NCBI RefSeq assembly: GCF_020509005.1
Contig: NC_063016.1
Location: forward strand, 62,001-126,000
From: Fulvia fulva
Lineage: Eukaryota > Ascomycota > Dothideomycetes > Mycosphaerellales > Mycosphaerellaceae
DNA length: 64,000 nucleotides
Direction of reading: 5' to 3'
The position numbers and the translations under genes were made by a program. Under the pieces are notes generated by a model, which was not told the DNA's origin, searched no databases, and saw only the letters and a program-made list of their open reading frames with translations. Positions 12,001 through 21,485 of the stretch are shown here, piece after piece (the stretch's first letter is position 1; the number at the start of each line of letters is the position of its first letter).

Positions 12001-12123
12001 GTAAGTCATGTCCATTTTCACACTCATGCTTGTAGGACGGTTCACTAACACATCTCCCAGGTCTTCGAACCCGAACAGCTGGAAGATCTGGAGGGTGTGC
12101 TGTGGAAGAGCTACTTCGCTTAG
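6049..12123 (+). CDS. BLM10: Proteasome activator Blm10/PA200, two exons
   Basis: Exon 1 is 6049-12000 and exon 2 is 12061-12123, with an intron GTAAGT...CCCAG of 60 nt, giving 2004 aa. The protein is a continuous HEAT/ARM-type helical solenoid. It has the conserved N-terminal FPYTKYLPYDTETRDKREQD and the family's length of about 1800-2150 aa. Blm10/PA200 caps the 20S proteasome in nucleus and cytosol and stimulates ubiquitin-independent breakdown of peptides, acetylated histones and other clients. The last exon encodes the tail GVLWKSYFA. Blm10 and PA200 dock into the 20S alpha-ring pocket with a C-terminal HbYX motif (YYA). Here the penultimate position is Phe rather than Tyr. The residue-level reading depends on the final splice, which is canonical. 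Confidence 0.93.
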
Positions 12124-12595
12124 GGCTGGTGGTCCTCACCTCGCCGAGCTTCGTTCTTCGTGCTACCTACTTACACAGCGCTGGTTGGCGCGAGGAGCTG
12201 CGAGCCGAGATATTATGACTTGCATGGGTTATGAGAACGCGATCTTTTAGGTGTGGTGCGTTTTGAGCGGCATTTGCTGGTGTTCTCGCGCGGAGATAGA
12301 TGGGATACATGGTGGCGTCCTAGGCATGATGTCGCTGGGCTGTATGGAGTATGTTCTTGTGATGGTCTGCCACTCCTCTCATGCGTGGTCAATGAAGCAT
12401 CATTGTGACGTTCCGGCTCAGCCCGAAGGAGGCGTCAATGCGCGTCAATCTCGTGTCTCTGTGTGCTTATCTCGTCCAACATCACCCTCTACCCAGAAGG
12501 AGTTTTCTGACACCACGGCTTCAGCACGCATTCCAGGAGACTCAATAGACTCATCACGAAGCCTCGTCCCAGTTATCAATCGTGTCACCAGCGAG
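12124..12595. other. Intergenic region
   Basis: Lies between blm10 and the F-box pseudogene. It holds the blm10 3' UTR. The open frame continuing upstream of the pseudogene's ATG has no protein-like features. Confidence 0.5.
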
Positions 12596-13937
12596 ATGAT
12601 GTCTCAGCACCAGAAAGTTACGACCAAATCCCTAGAACCCAAAGACAGCCATTGCCATATCCTTGACCTGCCGATGGAGCTTCTCCAACACATCGCCAAT
12701 CATGCATGGGAAGAGAACCTGCTCGCGATGCGAAGCGCTTGTCGAACTCTCGAGCGTGCGTGCGTGCGTGGACCAATTCGTCGATATTCATGTCCCCGCC
12801 ACGAGATGGCATGTCATGGACGCCAGGGACCTGAGGGCGGCGAAGTGGCTAACCACGTCACGTTGTTGGACTGGCAAAGTACGCGATTGCTCTCTGTCGG
12901 TAAGGCCTGACTATGGCATCAATCGCTTCCACGTCGTGCCACCGCAGGATGTCGACCTTTGTTTGGCACAAGAATCTGCCGAGATCACTGCCGCGCGGGA
13001 GGCTATGCAACGATCTCACCTCGAAGAGATCGACCAGGCAGTTTTGTTGGTCTCGATGCTGCGTGACCTGGCTGGCTTGCAACAGGTAGCGCTTGAGCTG
13101 AATCTCAATCCGGCCTCGACTTCGGTCGACGACATGGACCCCATCCCATTCACACCTGCCCTCGCGCAAGAAGTGTTACGTGCAGCGGTTTGTGCCGACA
13201 GCCGGCCTGCTACTATCATATCTCGATGACGGATTGGTACACGATCAACATCGTCGACATCGGGATACCAGGACTCCTTGACCTGTCTACGATCGCTCGA
13301 GATGTCATACATTTCGTGCTGACGCTGGATTTGTCAGACTTGAGTCCCACAGACGATTCGCCGCCAGCTACTTACGCTGAGGCAAAACAGAATCGCCAGG
13401 CAATGGAGATCATGCTTACCGCAGCAAATACATTGCGACGCCTAGAGATGAACTCCTCCCGGCCGCTCGACGAGCTGCTCTCGCCAGACTGCAGAGCGAT
13501 GGTCTCTGGGCTGCTGCTGGCCAACACACTCTCTTCGCTGACCACGCTAGAGCTATTCGGTGTATGCTTCGACATAGCGGACATTCTAGAGGCGCGCGCT
13601 TGATCGGTGCCGTTTTACTGTGCAAACGATCGAGATTACCGATTGTCTTATACTCGGTGGTCCGGACTGTTGGCAGAGAGTCTTCACGCACTTGCAAAAG
13701 GCGCCTGAGCTTGGCAGCCTTCATTTGGATCAGCTGTTTGGTTGGTATGGAGATCGCTGCGAGGTGGCCGTGATACCAAGCAGAGATGACGCCAAAGATG
13801 ACTCTGGAGATGACTCCAAAGATGACCAGCCAAAGTTGATGTCATCACGCCAGATGAAATTGCAAGACAAGGCAGATGTCATGGCAGAGCTTTCGTTTCT
13901 GGCGCGCACGGCTTTATCTTGTGAAGTGGATGATTAG
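12596..13937 (+). pseudogene. F-box protein pseudogene (repeat-slippage frameshifts)
   Basis: From ATG 12596 the frame encodes ILDLPMELLQHIANHAWEEN and LLAMRSACRTLERAC, a typical F-box with its following helices. At 12754-12769 the tract CGTG is present four times. Three copies would keep the frame into DQFVDIHVPATRWHV, which is found one frame over (12770-13170). A second break near 13175-13235 moves the frame again, to the segment with RDVIHFVLTLDLSDLS. A third break, in the GCGCGCGC tract at about 13592-13599, separates DIADILEA from RCRFTVQTIEITDC. The rest runs to 13937. The layout (F-box, Leu-rich middle, acidic tail) matches large F-box families in Mycosphaerella-like fungi. With three breaks it is unlikely to make a full protein. 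Confidence 0.75.
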
Positions 13938-14365
13938 ATTCGCAAGCGTATACTCATGGGGTGAACATCCTATAAGACATCCTTCGCAGCTCCCATTGTC
14001 AGTCGAGAGTCAAGGACACCATCCTTGCAAGATGAGCTCAGTTGTCTAACGACTTTTGGGGTTAAAAGCAAGATCATCCCGTTACACATATCCCAGGTAG
14101 GCTCCGAGGACATTGCGTCGCTAATGGCTGTCGCATATGCTTATGCTCATGTCAGCAATAGGAATCTCAGGAAAACATTTGACACAACATCAACACAACG
14201 AACATATCTAAGCACACTACATACTCTCCTCCTCCCTCAGCAACCACTACATCAGCATATCCAGCACTCGTGAAAGAAATCACACATTATCCTCCCTCTA
14301 CCTACAGTTGCACAGCTCTTCCGGCCTCCACCTTGCGATATATCCAGTCAGTCCTCGCAACATGG
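13938..14365. other. Intergenic region
   Basis: Nothing recognisable; convergent 3' flanks of the F-box pseudogene and the small secreted gene. Confidence 0.5.
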
Positions 14366-14617
14366 CTAGAAAAAGGGGACCAGCAGCGTCGACGCACAAG
14401 CAGCTTGGCACGCTCCGTACGCAGAGTTGCATGCCAGGACCGAAGCTGGAGCTGTCGCGCCCAGCGTGGCTCCCCAAGTGAATCCGGCTGCGCCGTAGCA
14501 GGCCATTACGACCCCTGCACAACCTGTTTGACAGATGCCGTATGCCGCTGGACCGGCGTTCGCGAGAGGTACCAGGGTGGTGAGTGTGGCGAGGAGGGTG
14601 AAGGTTCGGGACGGCAT
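14366..14617 (-). CDS. Small secreted Cys-rich protein (zygote-specific-protein-like)
   Basis: 83 aa, single exon, ATG at 14617. A signal peptide (MPSRTFTLLATLTTLVPLANA) is followed by a mature chain of about 62 residues starting GPAAYGICQTGCAGVVMACY, with six Cys in the pattern C-x3-C-x6-C...C-x6-C-x3-C. The mirror-like spacing suggests two helices joined by disulfides. From memory, this short family is widespread in fungi and is often labelled 'zygote-specific protein' after an algal relative; its function is unknown. The Ala/Gly-rich middle (GFTWGATLGATAPAS) is characteristic. Treat it as a secreted protein of unknown role; being a plant-interaction effector is only a possibility. Confidence 0.75.
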   Translation of the reverse strand: MPSRTFTLLATLTTLVPLANAGPAAYGICQTGCAGVVMACYGAAGFTWGATLGATAPASVLACNSAYGACQAACASTLLVPFF

Positions 14618-16782
14618 GCTTGCTGGTGGATATGGTGATGTTGTTGAGGGATTGAGGTAATGGCTAGTATCGGTCAGCCCTCGATCGGTCGACGTCTGAT
14701 CAGTGGGATCTACTTTTGCGATTGGTGTTCGTGGTCGCAGAGATCACGAGAGGCTTGATGTATGTTTCTGGATGTGCGTCTGCGTCGACTCAGGATGGAA
14801 GACGAGGCCGCTTATATATCTTGCCATGCCCAGGACCAGGACAGGACCGCGAGTACCATGCCGCCAACACATCTAGGAGCAGACGTTGGCTGACTCTAGT
14901 ATGAGCTCACGATGGCTGTGAGAAGGCATTGGAAATGCGTACCGTGCTGTGATACCGGACACTTCTGGTGGATCAGTGTGCTTTGAGCTTCGATATGCGT
15001 TGCTGACGGGCTTGACAGACGAGTGCCACTGCGATCAGAGATGGCAATCGAGGCAATGGATGTATATCGAGCCAGATACAGGCCTATCAGCCTTGAGCGT
15101 TGGCACCTGACTACCTGAGAACAACACACGAGCCGCAGAGGCTGATAGATAAGGCGGCATTGCCATGTCTAGCATCAGGCTCCGCCCCGGATCGCTGCTC
15201 CATATCGGGCGTGTGTGAACACACTATCCTTCTACAGCCTCCATGTTGTCGATGGCGAAGTTGTGCTCGATATGGAAGCCATCATGAGCAATAATTTCAA
15301 CGCCGCTATATGTCCTGACGGAGAATTAGCCTGAAGCTTGATGAGTACGTCGAAGTCTATACGAAGAAGGCAGCAACACTTGGGCATGTTGTGCCAGGTT
15401 TGATTAGTGAATCGATACGAAACTGTACCAATGGCCAATACGCTGATTCACAGACACTGGCCGAAAGTGTACCTCGTCTCACTGTCATGCTCATGTCCGG
15501 TAGCGAACATGTCGAAAGCCCTTCAATGGGCAAGGTATATAGCCCAGTCCGTGCGAGGACCATTCGACAGTCCTCATTAGCTCAATGGTACGGCGTCGCG
15601 TCAAATACGACCCGAATCGGATCTGATCTGCTCGCCCGTCGATGTAGCCTGATACATGCGCGTGTGAAGACGAGGGGATAGACTATTGAGCTAATGGCGA
15701 ATTGTCTTGCGTTTTGCTGTTCTTCATGTCTACATCACGATCGGATCGCTCCGCCAATCATATGTCAAGAGCTCCATCCAGTTGCACGCTACGTGGAGTT
15801 CGACAATTCCAATGTCCCTAGAGCAGCGCTCGCAGCCTCATCGGCCCGGGATCTACAACGTTACATGTTCATCAGACTTCTTCAGGCGTGTCTGTACATA
15901 CTGGGCTGAGGTGTCTATACATGCCGTCGGGCCCCTGGAATCGCTCCACCCTTTGCCTCTGTGTCTGCATCTGCGCTCGCACACTGCTTGGCGGCTCACA
16001 TGCTCTTCCCCATCCATAAGTCCAAAGCATATATTCCACGGAAACCCTGATGTCACCCAGGCAATCCTCACTGTATTAGTGTTATGGCTTCTGGTCATCG
16101 GAAACTGGCTGAGTCAGGTGTGTCGCATGTTAAGAGCGACGTGGTGCAGGCTGCTACTTCTGCGGGAATGAATCAGTGGCTCAGTGTGGAGTACGTTTCC
16201 TTTTTGCTCATCGCTGCACCGTACAATCGACCCACACACAGCAGTCTTCGGTCCTCAATGGTACAATCTGGGCTCTGGATAAAGGGAGTTTGGGGCATAA
16301 TCAGCATGCATCTTTGCCTCCAAACGTCATGTCTGTCATGTTGTATTATCGCTTGTCTATTACACAGGGTGGATGTCAAGCTCTAGCTGCTCTCCTTTGT
16401 GGTTGCAGTCCACACTACAGCAAGGCCCGCAGCGACGACCCAGCAGCCATTCCTAGATCCGGCACCATCGAAGCATCCATGACCCGTTGGTGCTGCTGCG
16501 TATCGGAGTACACGAGATATATGCGCAAATCTTACCTCGATCGGGTCGTCAATATCGAGTGTTGCTAGTAGACGGTATCGGAATAGTCCATTGGTCGCCG
16601 TCATGGTGTAGGGTGATAACAAGAATTACAGGGTAGCTATCCCACCACCTCTAATAGCCAAGCGCCACTACAATATCGTCAACAAGAGCTGATCTGCTCA
16701 CTCGCCCCTGTTCAAGACTCAGACGCATACTTCTTCCGCCCCGACCCCCCCTCATCCAGACTCCCCACCAACACAAAGAACC
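14618..16782. other. 2.2-kb region without recognisable genes
   Basis: All open frames here are short, overlap on both strands and show no domain, signal peptide or splice support. A tRNA A-box-like string at about 15575 was examined and rejected. The last 150 bp are C-rich and belong to the lipase 3' UTR. Confidence 0.5.
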
Positions 16783-18903
16783 TTACCGCTGCCTCGTCGG
16801 CGTAGAACTATCCACAAGATTATCCGAACTCGAACTCGTCGAACTCCACCATCCCTCCGGCCGACTTCTGGGTACCATCGTCTTATCAGTATCAATACTC
16901 GTTGCAGCTGCGCCGGACTCTGAAGAAGGCTCGACATCTATACTACTCTTCACTGGTGTCGTAGGCCCACCACTATTACCATCCCCATTACCATTCTGTC
17001 GATATCGATTCACCACTTCCTCAGCTCGAATCTCATGAAGCAGGCGTTGCGCCTGGATACTATTGATATGACCCAAGCGATCGATATGGTCCGTTTCGAG
17101 CCGTTCCATGTTTTGCGTTGGACGTGGTGGACTCTTGCTCGAGATCGGTGGTTGGGACTGTGGTCTTCGCTGATGTGAGGTGAATGTCGCGTTTGTGGAG
17201 CTCGAGCTAGGCCTTACCGAGGTGCTGTCTGGTAATGTGGCACCCGCAGCGGAAGTGTGTGCGAAGGATGACGGGATGAAGGCGACGCTTTCTGAAGTCT
17301 GCGGAGGTGTATCGTCGGCGTAGTCGTCTTCGTCGCTTTCGTCCATTTGCTCTTCCGTGATTGTGCGACGTTGGTACTCAAATGCTGGGGTTTGCGGCAT
17401 TCCACTGGGAGAAAAGACAGCGCGAGCCCTTTCGTCTTCGGAGTAGCCTGGTGGTTGAGAGCCGTTGGGAGTACCCATATTGGTAGTGTCGAAAATGCTA
17501 GGTCGTGGCAAGCGCATGTCTTTCCTCCATTCAAGTGACTCGCCTTTGTTGTCCCCTTGAGCGAAGTCGTTCAAAGCCTGCAACACATGTGGGAAGACAA
17601 GCTTGTCGACATCGCTCGCCCAGAGCAGATCCAGATGTTCGTACTTTGGTACACACTTTGCAATGGTGTGCTTCGGGAGCTCCTTCAACATGATGTTGAT
17701 ATCGACCAAGCTGTCACTCCCACCATACACCAGCACGATCGGAGTCTTGATGTTCCTGGTCGGGAACTTGGCGACTTTGTAGTACTTGCTTCCTGTACTA
17801 AAGCTGGTGGGACTCGTGACTTCATCGTCGAACATCTGGAAGTTGCCATTACGGATGATCTGGAACCAATGGACCACGCTCTTGGTGCTGGTGAACGAGA
17901 AGAGATGCGGGTATGCGGCAAGCTTCTGGTGCGGGGCTATGTTGAGCGCTTTCCATCCGAACAAGAACTTGAGACTCTTGTCGATAACCCATTGGAAGAT
18001 GGCAGGATACAGCAGCGCCTGCCACATGGTTGTGCTACCAAGGATAGCACGTCGGCCGAACAGCAGAAACAAGACTTCGGGGTTCGATTTGACCAGAGAG
18101 CTGACGATTCCAGACGCCAATCCTGGAGGCGCCATGGCGGGAGCCAATGCGACGAAGACATCAACCTTTTGGTTCAGTGTCGGGTTGATCGATAGTGTCG
18201 CGAAAGCCTGTGCTGTGCCTTGGCTGAAACCAATATATGACAAGCTCGGTTGAGAGGTCGTATCCAAGATGTAGTTGATGCTGTCAGGAATATCATGGAA
18301 AGCAAACTGATCCATACTGAAGTTCCAGAAGGGCACTTCCGTCGGACCATAGTGTAGACTCTTCTTGCTGTACTTGTTGCCGCGGTTGTTCCCAAGCCAG
18401 ACATCATACCCCTGCTCGACAAGCTGGAAAGCCAGACACCTTTCCTTTTCTGTGATGCACACCCACACCTCGCTGTTCATCATCAGACCATGGTGGAGGT
18501 AGACGACCTTCTTCTGTACGCTGCCCGGTCCAGAATTGACGCGCTTGTCTTCCTCCCCTCGTCGCCATGCTAGACGATGTATACCCAGGAGGTAGCCATC
18601 TTTCGTCTGAACGACGTGCTCTTCGGCGTAGTAGCCAGACAGCTCGCATATCTCGACAAAGTCATGCGCCTGGGCTATGGGACTGGACACGCTCTTCTTT
18701 TTGTTTCTTGCTCGTCGCGAGTACGGAGAGGACAAGCTGTTGAATGCATTTCGACTAAGTCTGTACAGGAAGCGGATTATCGGTGTTGGTAAGAGGAGCG
18801 TTATCGTTCGAGCGAGAACTTCGAAGCCGAGCAGGACGAAGGAAGCTCCCAATGCAAGGTACTCGTGGATGTGGAGACGGCCGATGAAGGGGATGGGTGC
18901 CAT
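16783..18903 (-). CDS. Steryl ester hydrolase / acid-lipase-like alpha/beta hydrolase (Tgl1/Yeh type)
   Basis: 706 aa, single exon, ATG at 18903. Near the N-terminus are a hydrophobic segment (LALGASFVLLGFEVL) and a second at about 35-45, suiting membrane or lipid-droplet anchoring. Residues about 85-145 are the ab-hydrolase-associated lipase region (HVVQTKDGYLLGIHR and VVYLHHGLMMNSEVW). The nucleophile is in GFSQG at about residue 224, Asp in GGSDSLVDI (about 396) and His in YEHLDLLW (about 422). The C-terminal 230 residues are acidic, Ser/Pro-rich and low in complexity, probably regulatory. Yeast Tgl1, Yeh1 and Yeh2 release sterols from steryl esters; that activity is inferred from the shared layout. 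The gene is divergent from pet191, with a transposon between them. Confidence 0.88.
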   Translation of the reverse strand: MAPIPFIGRLHIHEYLALGASFVLLGFEVLARTITLLLPTPIIRFLYRLSRNAFNSLSSPYSRRARNKKKSVSSPIAQAHDFVEICELSGYYAEEHVVQTKDGYLLGIHRLAWRRGEEDKRVNSGPGSVQKKVVYLHHGLMMNSEVWVCITEKERCLAFQLVEQGYDVWLGNNRGNKYSKKSLHYGPTEVPFWNFSMDQFAFHDIPDSINYILDTTSQPSLSYIGFSQGTAQAFATLSINPTLNQKVDVFVALAPAMAPPGLASGIVSSLVKSNPEVLFLLFGRRAILGSTTMWQALLYPAIFQWVIDKSLKFLFGWKALNIAPHQKLAAYPHLFSFTSTKSVVHWFQIIRNGNFQMFDDEVTSPTSFSTGSKYYKVAKFPTRNIKTPIVLVYGGSDSLVDINIMLKELPKHTIAKCVPKYEHLDLLWASDVDKLVFPHVLQALNDFAQGDNKGESLEWRKDMRLPRPSIFDTTNMGTPNGSQPPGYSEDERARAVFSPSGMPQTPAFEYQRRTITEEQMDESDEDDYADDTPPQTSESVAFIPSSFAHTSAAGATLPDSTSVRPSSSSTNATFTSHQRRPQSQPPISSKSPPRPTQNMERLETDHIDRLGHINSIQAQRLLHEIRAEEVVNRYRQNGNGDGNSGGPTTPVKSSIDVEPSSESGAAATSIDTDKTMVPRSRPEGWWSSTSSSSDNLVDSSTPTRQR

Positions 18904-19204
18904 TCTGTCGCGCGTTGCGCCTGTGGGGTGTTATAGATGTATCATGAAGTAGACATTAGAGGCATTATGTGTGCAGGAGCAAACAGTTATTAGGGCAGCG
19001 GTGTATGATCTACATGTGATGCTCCCTCGTGCAGCGGCTGTCATTGTCATGTGAAGTGGCTCACGCTCGAGTGTGGCTGGAAATACCCCGGTCGTTCGGC
19101 AAGCATTACCGGAACTCCGACTGGTCGAGAAAGTCAAGTCGTTCTTGAGATCAGTCAATCGCCTGACATCGCAACGAAAGTGACGAGAATCGCAGGAGGA
19201 TATA
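18904..19204. other. Upstream region of the lipase gene
   Basis: 301 bp between the lipase start codon and the transposon; presumably promoter. No distinct motif was noted. Confidence 0.4.
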
Positions 19205-19270
19205 GCCGTGTCGGTCCCCATGCACCCGCGAAGCGGGTGTTGGACAACCCAGTGATATTGGACACCTCAA
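19205..19270. repeat. Left terminal inverted repeat
   Basis: Begins GCCGTGTCGGTCCCC right after the TA duplication and ends TTGGACACCTCAA. It contains the small palindrome CACCCGCGAAGCGGGTG. It pairs with 20310-20375. Confidence 0.88.
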
Positions 19271-19293
19271 CGATATCAATGAGGTGTATTCAA

Positions 19294-19932
19294 CTATCTA
19301 TTGGCTATATCGTCCATACAGGCAAGCCATATTGGCATAATCTTCCGTCTCTCCACTGGATAAGCAGGTCTGTTGTATGTCCCCTTGATATAGCTCATAA
19401 TCTTGCTTATCCGGTGTCTCAATTCACCTGTTCTTGCACGTGCTAGCTGGGCTTCAAGCTGCTTTACTGTGTTCTCTTCACGTTCTTGTATAGCAGCTCT
19501 TGCGTTGATAGCCTTCATGACACCTCCACGCTGAAGGTGTTGTCTCGTCTGAGTGTTGCGAGCATTGCGAGCGTTCTGGCGGACCGTGGTGTTGTTCAAT
19601 TCAGCTACTGCTTCGGCGCCCTCAACGATAGCAATCTGGGCTCTACGGAAGAGTGGCTCCAGTCGCTGCTTAATAGACTCATCTATCAATGGATCAGCTA
19701 TAAGCGCAGCAGTGTATCGACCGAAGGTCCCCACTGTTGTTGGAAGCTGCTTATCGTTGACAATCGGCTCCGGTGTTGAGACTCGTTTATTCGATCGAAG
19801 AGCAGCTAGGTCTTGCCTTGCACGAGCCAATATTGGCTCCGGATTGAAGGGGTAGATACCACACTTCTCGAAGCCGCTTATGATGGTTGTTGGCTTCATT
19901 GCTTGCCTTCTGAAGGCCTCGAAGTCATGCAA
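19294..19932 (-). pseudogene. Transposase C-terminal fragment (post-DDE part)
   Basis: The frame reads FLHDFEAFRRQAMKPTTI followed by SGFEKCGIYPFNPEPILA. In intact fungal pogo/Fot1-like transposases this block follows directly after the DDE endonuclease domain. A coiled, Arg/Glu-rich tail follows (about residues 120-180). There is no catalytic Asp. The fragment overlaps the N-terminal fragment in another frame at about 19896-19932, so the deletion junction lies there. Confidence 0.8.
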
Positions 19933-20252
19933 GAACTAGGTCCAGTATGGTATCGCTTGAGGATCGAATTTGCGCTGATCTGGGCCATCCGGAGTCGCGC
20001 GGATACGCCTATTTTGTCACACCTCCTCAAGTAGGTTGCAAGAACAGCTTCTTGATCGTCTGTCAACACCGTGTGCGTACGCGACCGTGTGCTGCGTGAG
20101 TTGTGACCGAGAAGTCGTCTTCTGAAGCGTTGGTAATCGACACCCCAGTTGGCGGCTACCTGCTTGACAGGACCTGGATTTGACGCGTCGCAGTACCACT
20201 GCACGGCCTCACCGATGAGCTCCTCTTCTTCACGATAGATGGAAGCAACCAT
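19896..20252 (-). pseudogene. Transposase N-terminal fragment (helix-turn-helix)
   Basis: From ATG 20252: acidic start, then VKQVAANWGVDYQRFRRRLL, a psq/CENP-B-type helix-turn-helix, then LTDDQEAVLATYLRRCDKIG, the start of the second DNA-binding half. It ends soon after SANSILKRYH, where the sequence jumps to the C-terminal block. It could still bind the inverted repeats if expressed. Confidence 0.8.
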
Positions 20253-20309
20253 ATTGATGAGATACCGCGTGTTGAATGGAAGAAACGCGTGTTGGAAAGC
20301 GTGGTTTTA

Positions 20310-20375
20310 TTGAGGTGTCCAATACTACAGGGTTGTCCAACACCCGCTTCGCGGGTGCATGGGGACCGACACGGC
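20310..20375. repeat. Right terminal inverted repeat
   Basis: Reverse complement of 19205-19270 except for three positions. It has the same internal CACCCGC/GCGGGTG palindrome and ends at TA 20376-20377. Confidence 0.88.
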
Positions 20376-20433
20376 TAGCAATCATCAACATTGTTCCAAG
20401 GACTTGTACAGCACCGCATAGACGCCACCAGCG

Positions 20434-20855
20434 ATGCCATCCTCCTGCAAAGACATCCGTGAGTGGCAATACCATGCAATTCCATCATCTCATACTGATC
20501 AACAACAGGAGCCGCGCTCGCCGAATGTCTCCAGAAAAGCGACTGCATGCTCATCCACCGAAACTCCGCCTCCGACTGTATCCGACCGCCGCTCAAAGAC
20601 GACCTCCCAACGCAGTGCCAGCAGCTCATTCACGGCTACGGCCAGTGCAAGCGAGGCCAGGTCGACATGCGAAAACGATTCCGTGGCAACAAGCCCATCT
20701 CTACGAGCCCCGAGCTGGAAGGAGAAGGCAGGAATCCTATGCTATACGCTGGCAAGGGTATTGATGAGCAGGTCAAGGAGATCAAGGAGAGCGAGAAGGA
20801 GGAGTATGAGTCGTTTACGAGGAATGATGGCATGGAGGATCTGAGGAAGAAGTGA
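20434..20855 (+). CDS. PET191: Cytochrome c oxidase assembly factor Pet191/COA5, two exons
   Basis: Exons are 20434-20458 and 20509-20855, with an intron GTGAGT...CAACAG of 50 nt, giving 123 aa. After splicing the protein starts MPSSCKDIRAALAECLQKSD and continues to QCQQLIHGYGQCKRGQVDMR and KRFRGN, the Pet191 signature. It has twin Cys motifs: C5-x9-C15, C21-x10-C32 and a later C-x9-C. Such proteins are imported into the mitochondrial intermembrane space by Mia40 and are needed to assemble complex IV. The C-terminal 40 residues are charged and less conserved. The inverted repeat of the transposon ends 58 bp upstream of the ATG, so the element must lie in or next to the 5' UTR or promoter. Confidence 0.9.
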
Positions 20856-21485
20856 GGGCAGTCATTATGAATGCAACTTGTTATGGAACGGTATGGATGG
20901 ACATTGGTCAACTTCCGCTGGATGAACGAAGAGCATATCTTGCCTGACGAGCTCGTGGTGGGCTTTTGTTGCTGCGGCATACACACCACGACAGGCCGTG
21001 TTTCAGGACGAACGTGGAGCAGCACGAACACAATTGAACACACGAACTGCACAAGTGTGGAAAAGAACCGCCATGATACACTCGGTCGCCTACCAATACG
21101 GCCAAATTCTACATCAGCTGGTCGAGCTTCCTCGACACAAGCGCCCGCGCATCCCACGACACTATCGTACATTCACCACGGACTATGCCTTCTGGCCGTA
21201 CTTTCCACTCCGCCGCAGCCTCATCGCCCTCGATACGGTGACCAGAAGCAGTCAGCCAGCAAACCACCCCACAGTCGCAGCTCCATCATCCTCTGGATTC
21301 GCGCCTGCAGCCACGCCAAAACCCACCGCACGCCCAGGATCCCAATCATCACTAAAAGCTCTCGCCCGGCCATTCTGCAACTCTCTGGAGTACGCATAGT
21401 CTGCGAATATCTTCTCGCCCCTTCCTTCCGACCTAGCGCTTTGGTCAACGATGCGCCGCTCTCTTCCCATACCGCCAGATAAAGC
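20856..21485. other. Convergent intergenic region
   Basis: 630 bp between the 3' ends of pet191 and the F-box gene. Open frames here are antisense or shifted shadows; I see nothing else. Confidence 0.5.

Larger units (their letters stand above)
19205..20375 (-). mobile_element. Internally deleted pogo/Fot1-type DNA transposon
   Basis: 1171 bp, bounded by 66-bp terminal inverted repeats (19205-19270 and 20310-20375) with three mismatches. It is flanked on both sides by TA (19203-19204 and 20376-20377), the target-site duplication of Tc1/mariner-pogo elements. Inside are only the two ends of a transposase on the minus strand; the catalytic DDE region is missing. It therefore cannot move by itself but could be mobilised by an intact relative. 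The right end lies 58 bp before the pet191 start codon. Confidence 0.88.

Noticed and set aside
15570..15650. tRNA-like A-box (TAGCTCAATGG)
   Set aside because: The D-stem does not close after the loop and no GGTTCGANNCC-type B-box follows at the right distance; chance match.
17557..18253. Long plus-strand open frames opposite the lipase
   Set aside because: Antisense shadows of a clearly coding minus-strand gene.
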